Assembly: GCA_023230265.1 (NCBI GenBank)
Contig: JALNXR010000124.1
Location: 1-6,408, forward strand
Length of the DNA: 6,408 nt
DNA from: Bacteroidales bacterium
GTDB lineage: Bacteria > Bacteroidota > Bacteroidia > Bacteroidales > UBA932
Reading direction: 5' to 3'
This document shows, in pieces, positions 6,281 through 6,408 of the stretch. Positions within the stretch are counted from its first letter, which is position 1; each line of letters opens with the position of its first letter. Made by a program: the position numbers and the translations under genes. The notes beneath the pieces are model-generated. The model was not told the DNA's origin. It worked only from the letters and a program-made list of their open reading frames with translations, and did not search any database.

Positions 6281-6355
6281 TTTAACTTTTTGAGTCAACC
6301 TATTTTTCAATTTTTTGAGTTAATCTATTTTTTAACTTTTAGAGTCAACCTATTT
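6281..6355. repeat. Three tandem 25-bp direct repeats upstream of the sigma factor gene
   Basis: Units at 6281-6305, 6306-6330 and 6331-6355 are exactly 25 bases each and directly adjacent. Units 1 and 3 differ at a single base (position 11). Unit 2 differs from unit 1 at four positions (3, 6, 16 and 19), all C/T changes. Each unit has a T-rich first half, a core GAGTCAACC (GAGTTAATC in unit 2) and ends CTATTT. On the minus strand the core reads GGTTGACTC. The flanking sequence 6201-6280 and 6356-6408 is AT-rich with no recognisable gene. Candidates are binding sites for a regulator, or a remnant end of an insertion sequence with repeated terminal motifs. Confidence 0.85.
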
Positions 6356-6408
6356 GGTTCATCCGGAAAATGCGTTGGTGAAGTAAAAAAAAGCTGGTAT
6401 TTCATAAA

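Noticed and set aside
6325..6408. Minus-strand open frame entering from the right edge and ending at the TAG at 6327-6325.
   Set aside because: It has only 27 codons, includes repeat unit 3 and resembles no family I recognise. It could be the end of a gene beyond the edge but cannot be supported.
1..6408. tRNA, rRNA, T-box or other riboswitch upstream of ileS or elsewhere.
   Set aside because: No cloverleaf, conserved rRNA string or T-box motif was seen; the ileS leader is only about 15 bases, too short for a riboswitch.

Overview
The window looks like core chromosome of a Bacteroidota bacterium, probably Bacteroidales. Four things point there: a long eukaryotic-like isoleucyl-tRNA synthetase; a TraR/DksA protein that has lost most of its zinc cysteines; a long signal peptidase II with an insert between its catalytic motifs; and TAnnTTTG-type promoter elements with almost no Shine-Dalgarno sequences. 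The species cannot be named from this sequence.

Layout: a CvpA-family membrane protein gene runs leftward off the window (1-480, minus). A 60-bp gap with two interlocked divergent promoters separates it from ileS (541-3933, plus). ileS ends inside a 10-bp tandem repeat array of about 13 units (3921-4050). Next come a guanine deaminase gene (guaD, 4087-4596), a DksA-like regulator gene (4657-5064) and lspA (5066-5722), all on plus. dksA and lspA are one base apart and almost certainly co-transcribed. An ECF sigma factor gene (5670-6158) converges on lspA from the minus strand, and the two 3' ends overlap by 53 bp. The last 250 bases are AT-rich and non-coding as far as can be seen; they hold a small palindrome and three 25-bp direct repeats (6281-6355).

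The genes are mostly housekeeping: isoleucine charging of tRNA, purine salvage or catabolism, RNA polymerase modulation, lipoprotein maturation and an alternative sigma factor. From memory, ileS, dksA and lspA are often neighbours in this phylum, so guaD with its flanking repeat array looks like an insertion into that set.

I found no clear new multi-gene system. The points most worth a second look are: the GIHH form of the synthetase HIGH motif, which predicts very strong mupirocin resistance; the 10-bp array, which puts stop codons in all three frames of one strand and none in the other; the 25-bp repeats upstream of the sigma gene; and the convergent overlap of lspA with an apparently orphan sigma factor gene.
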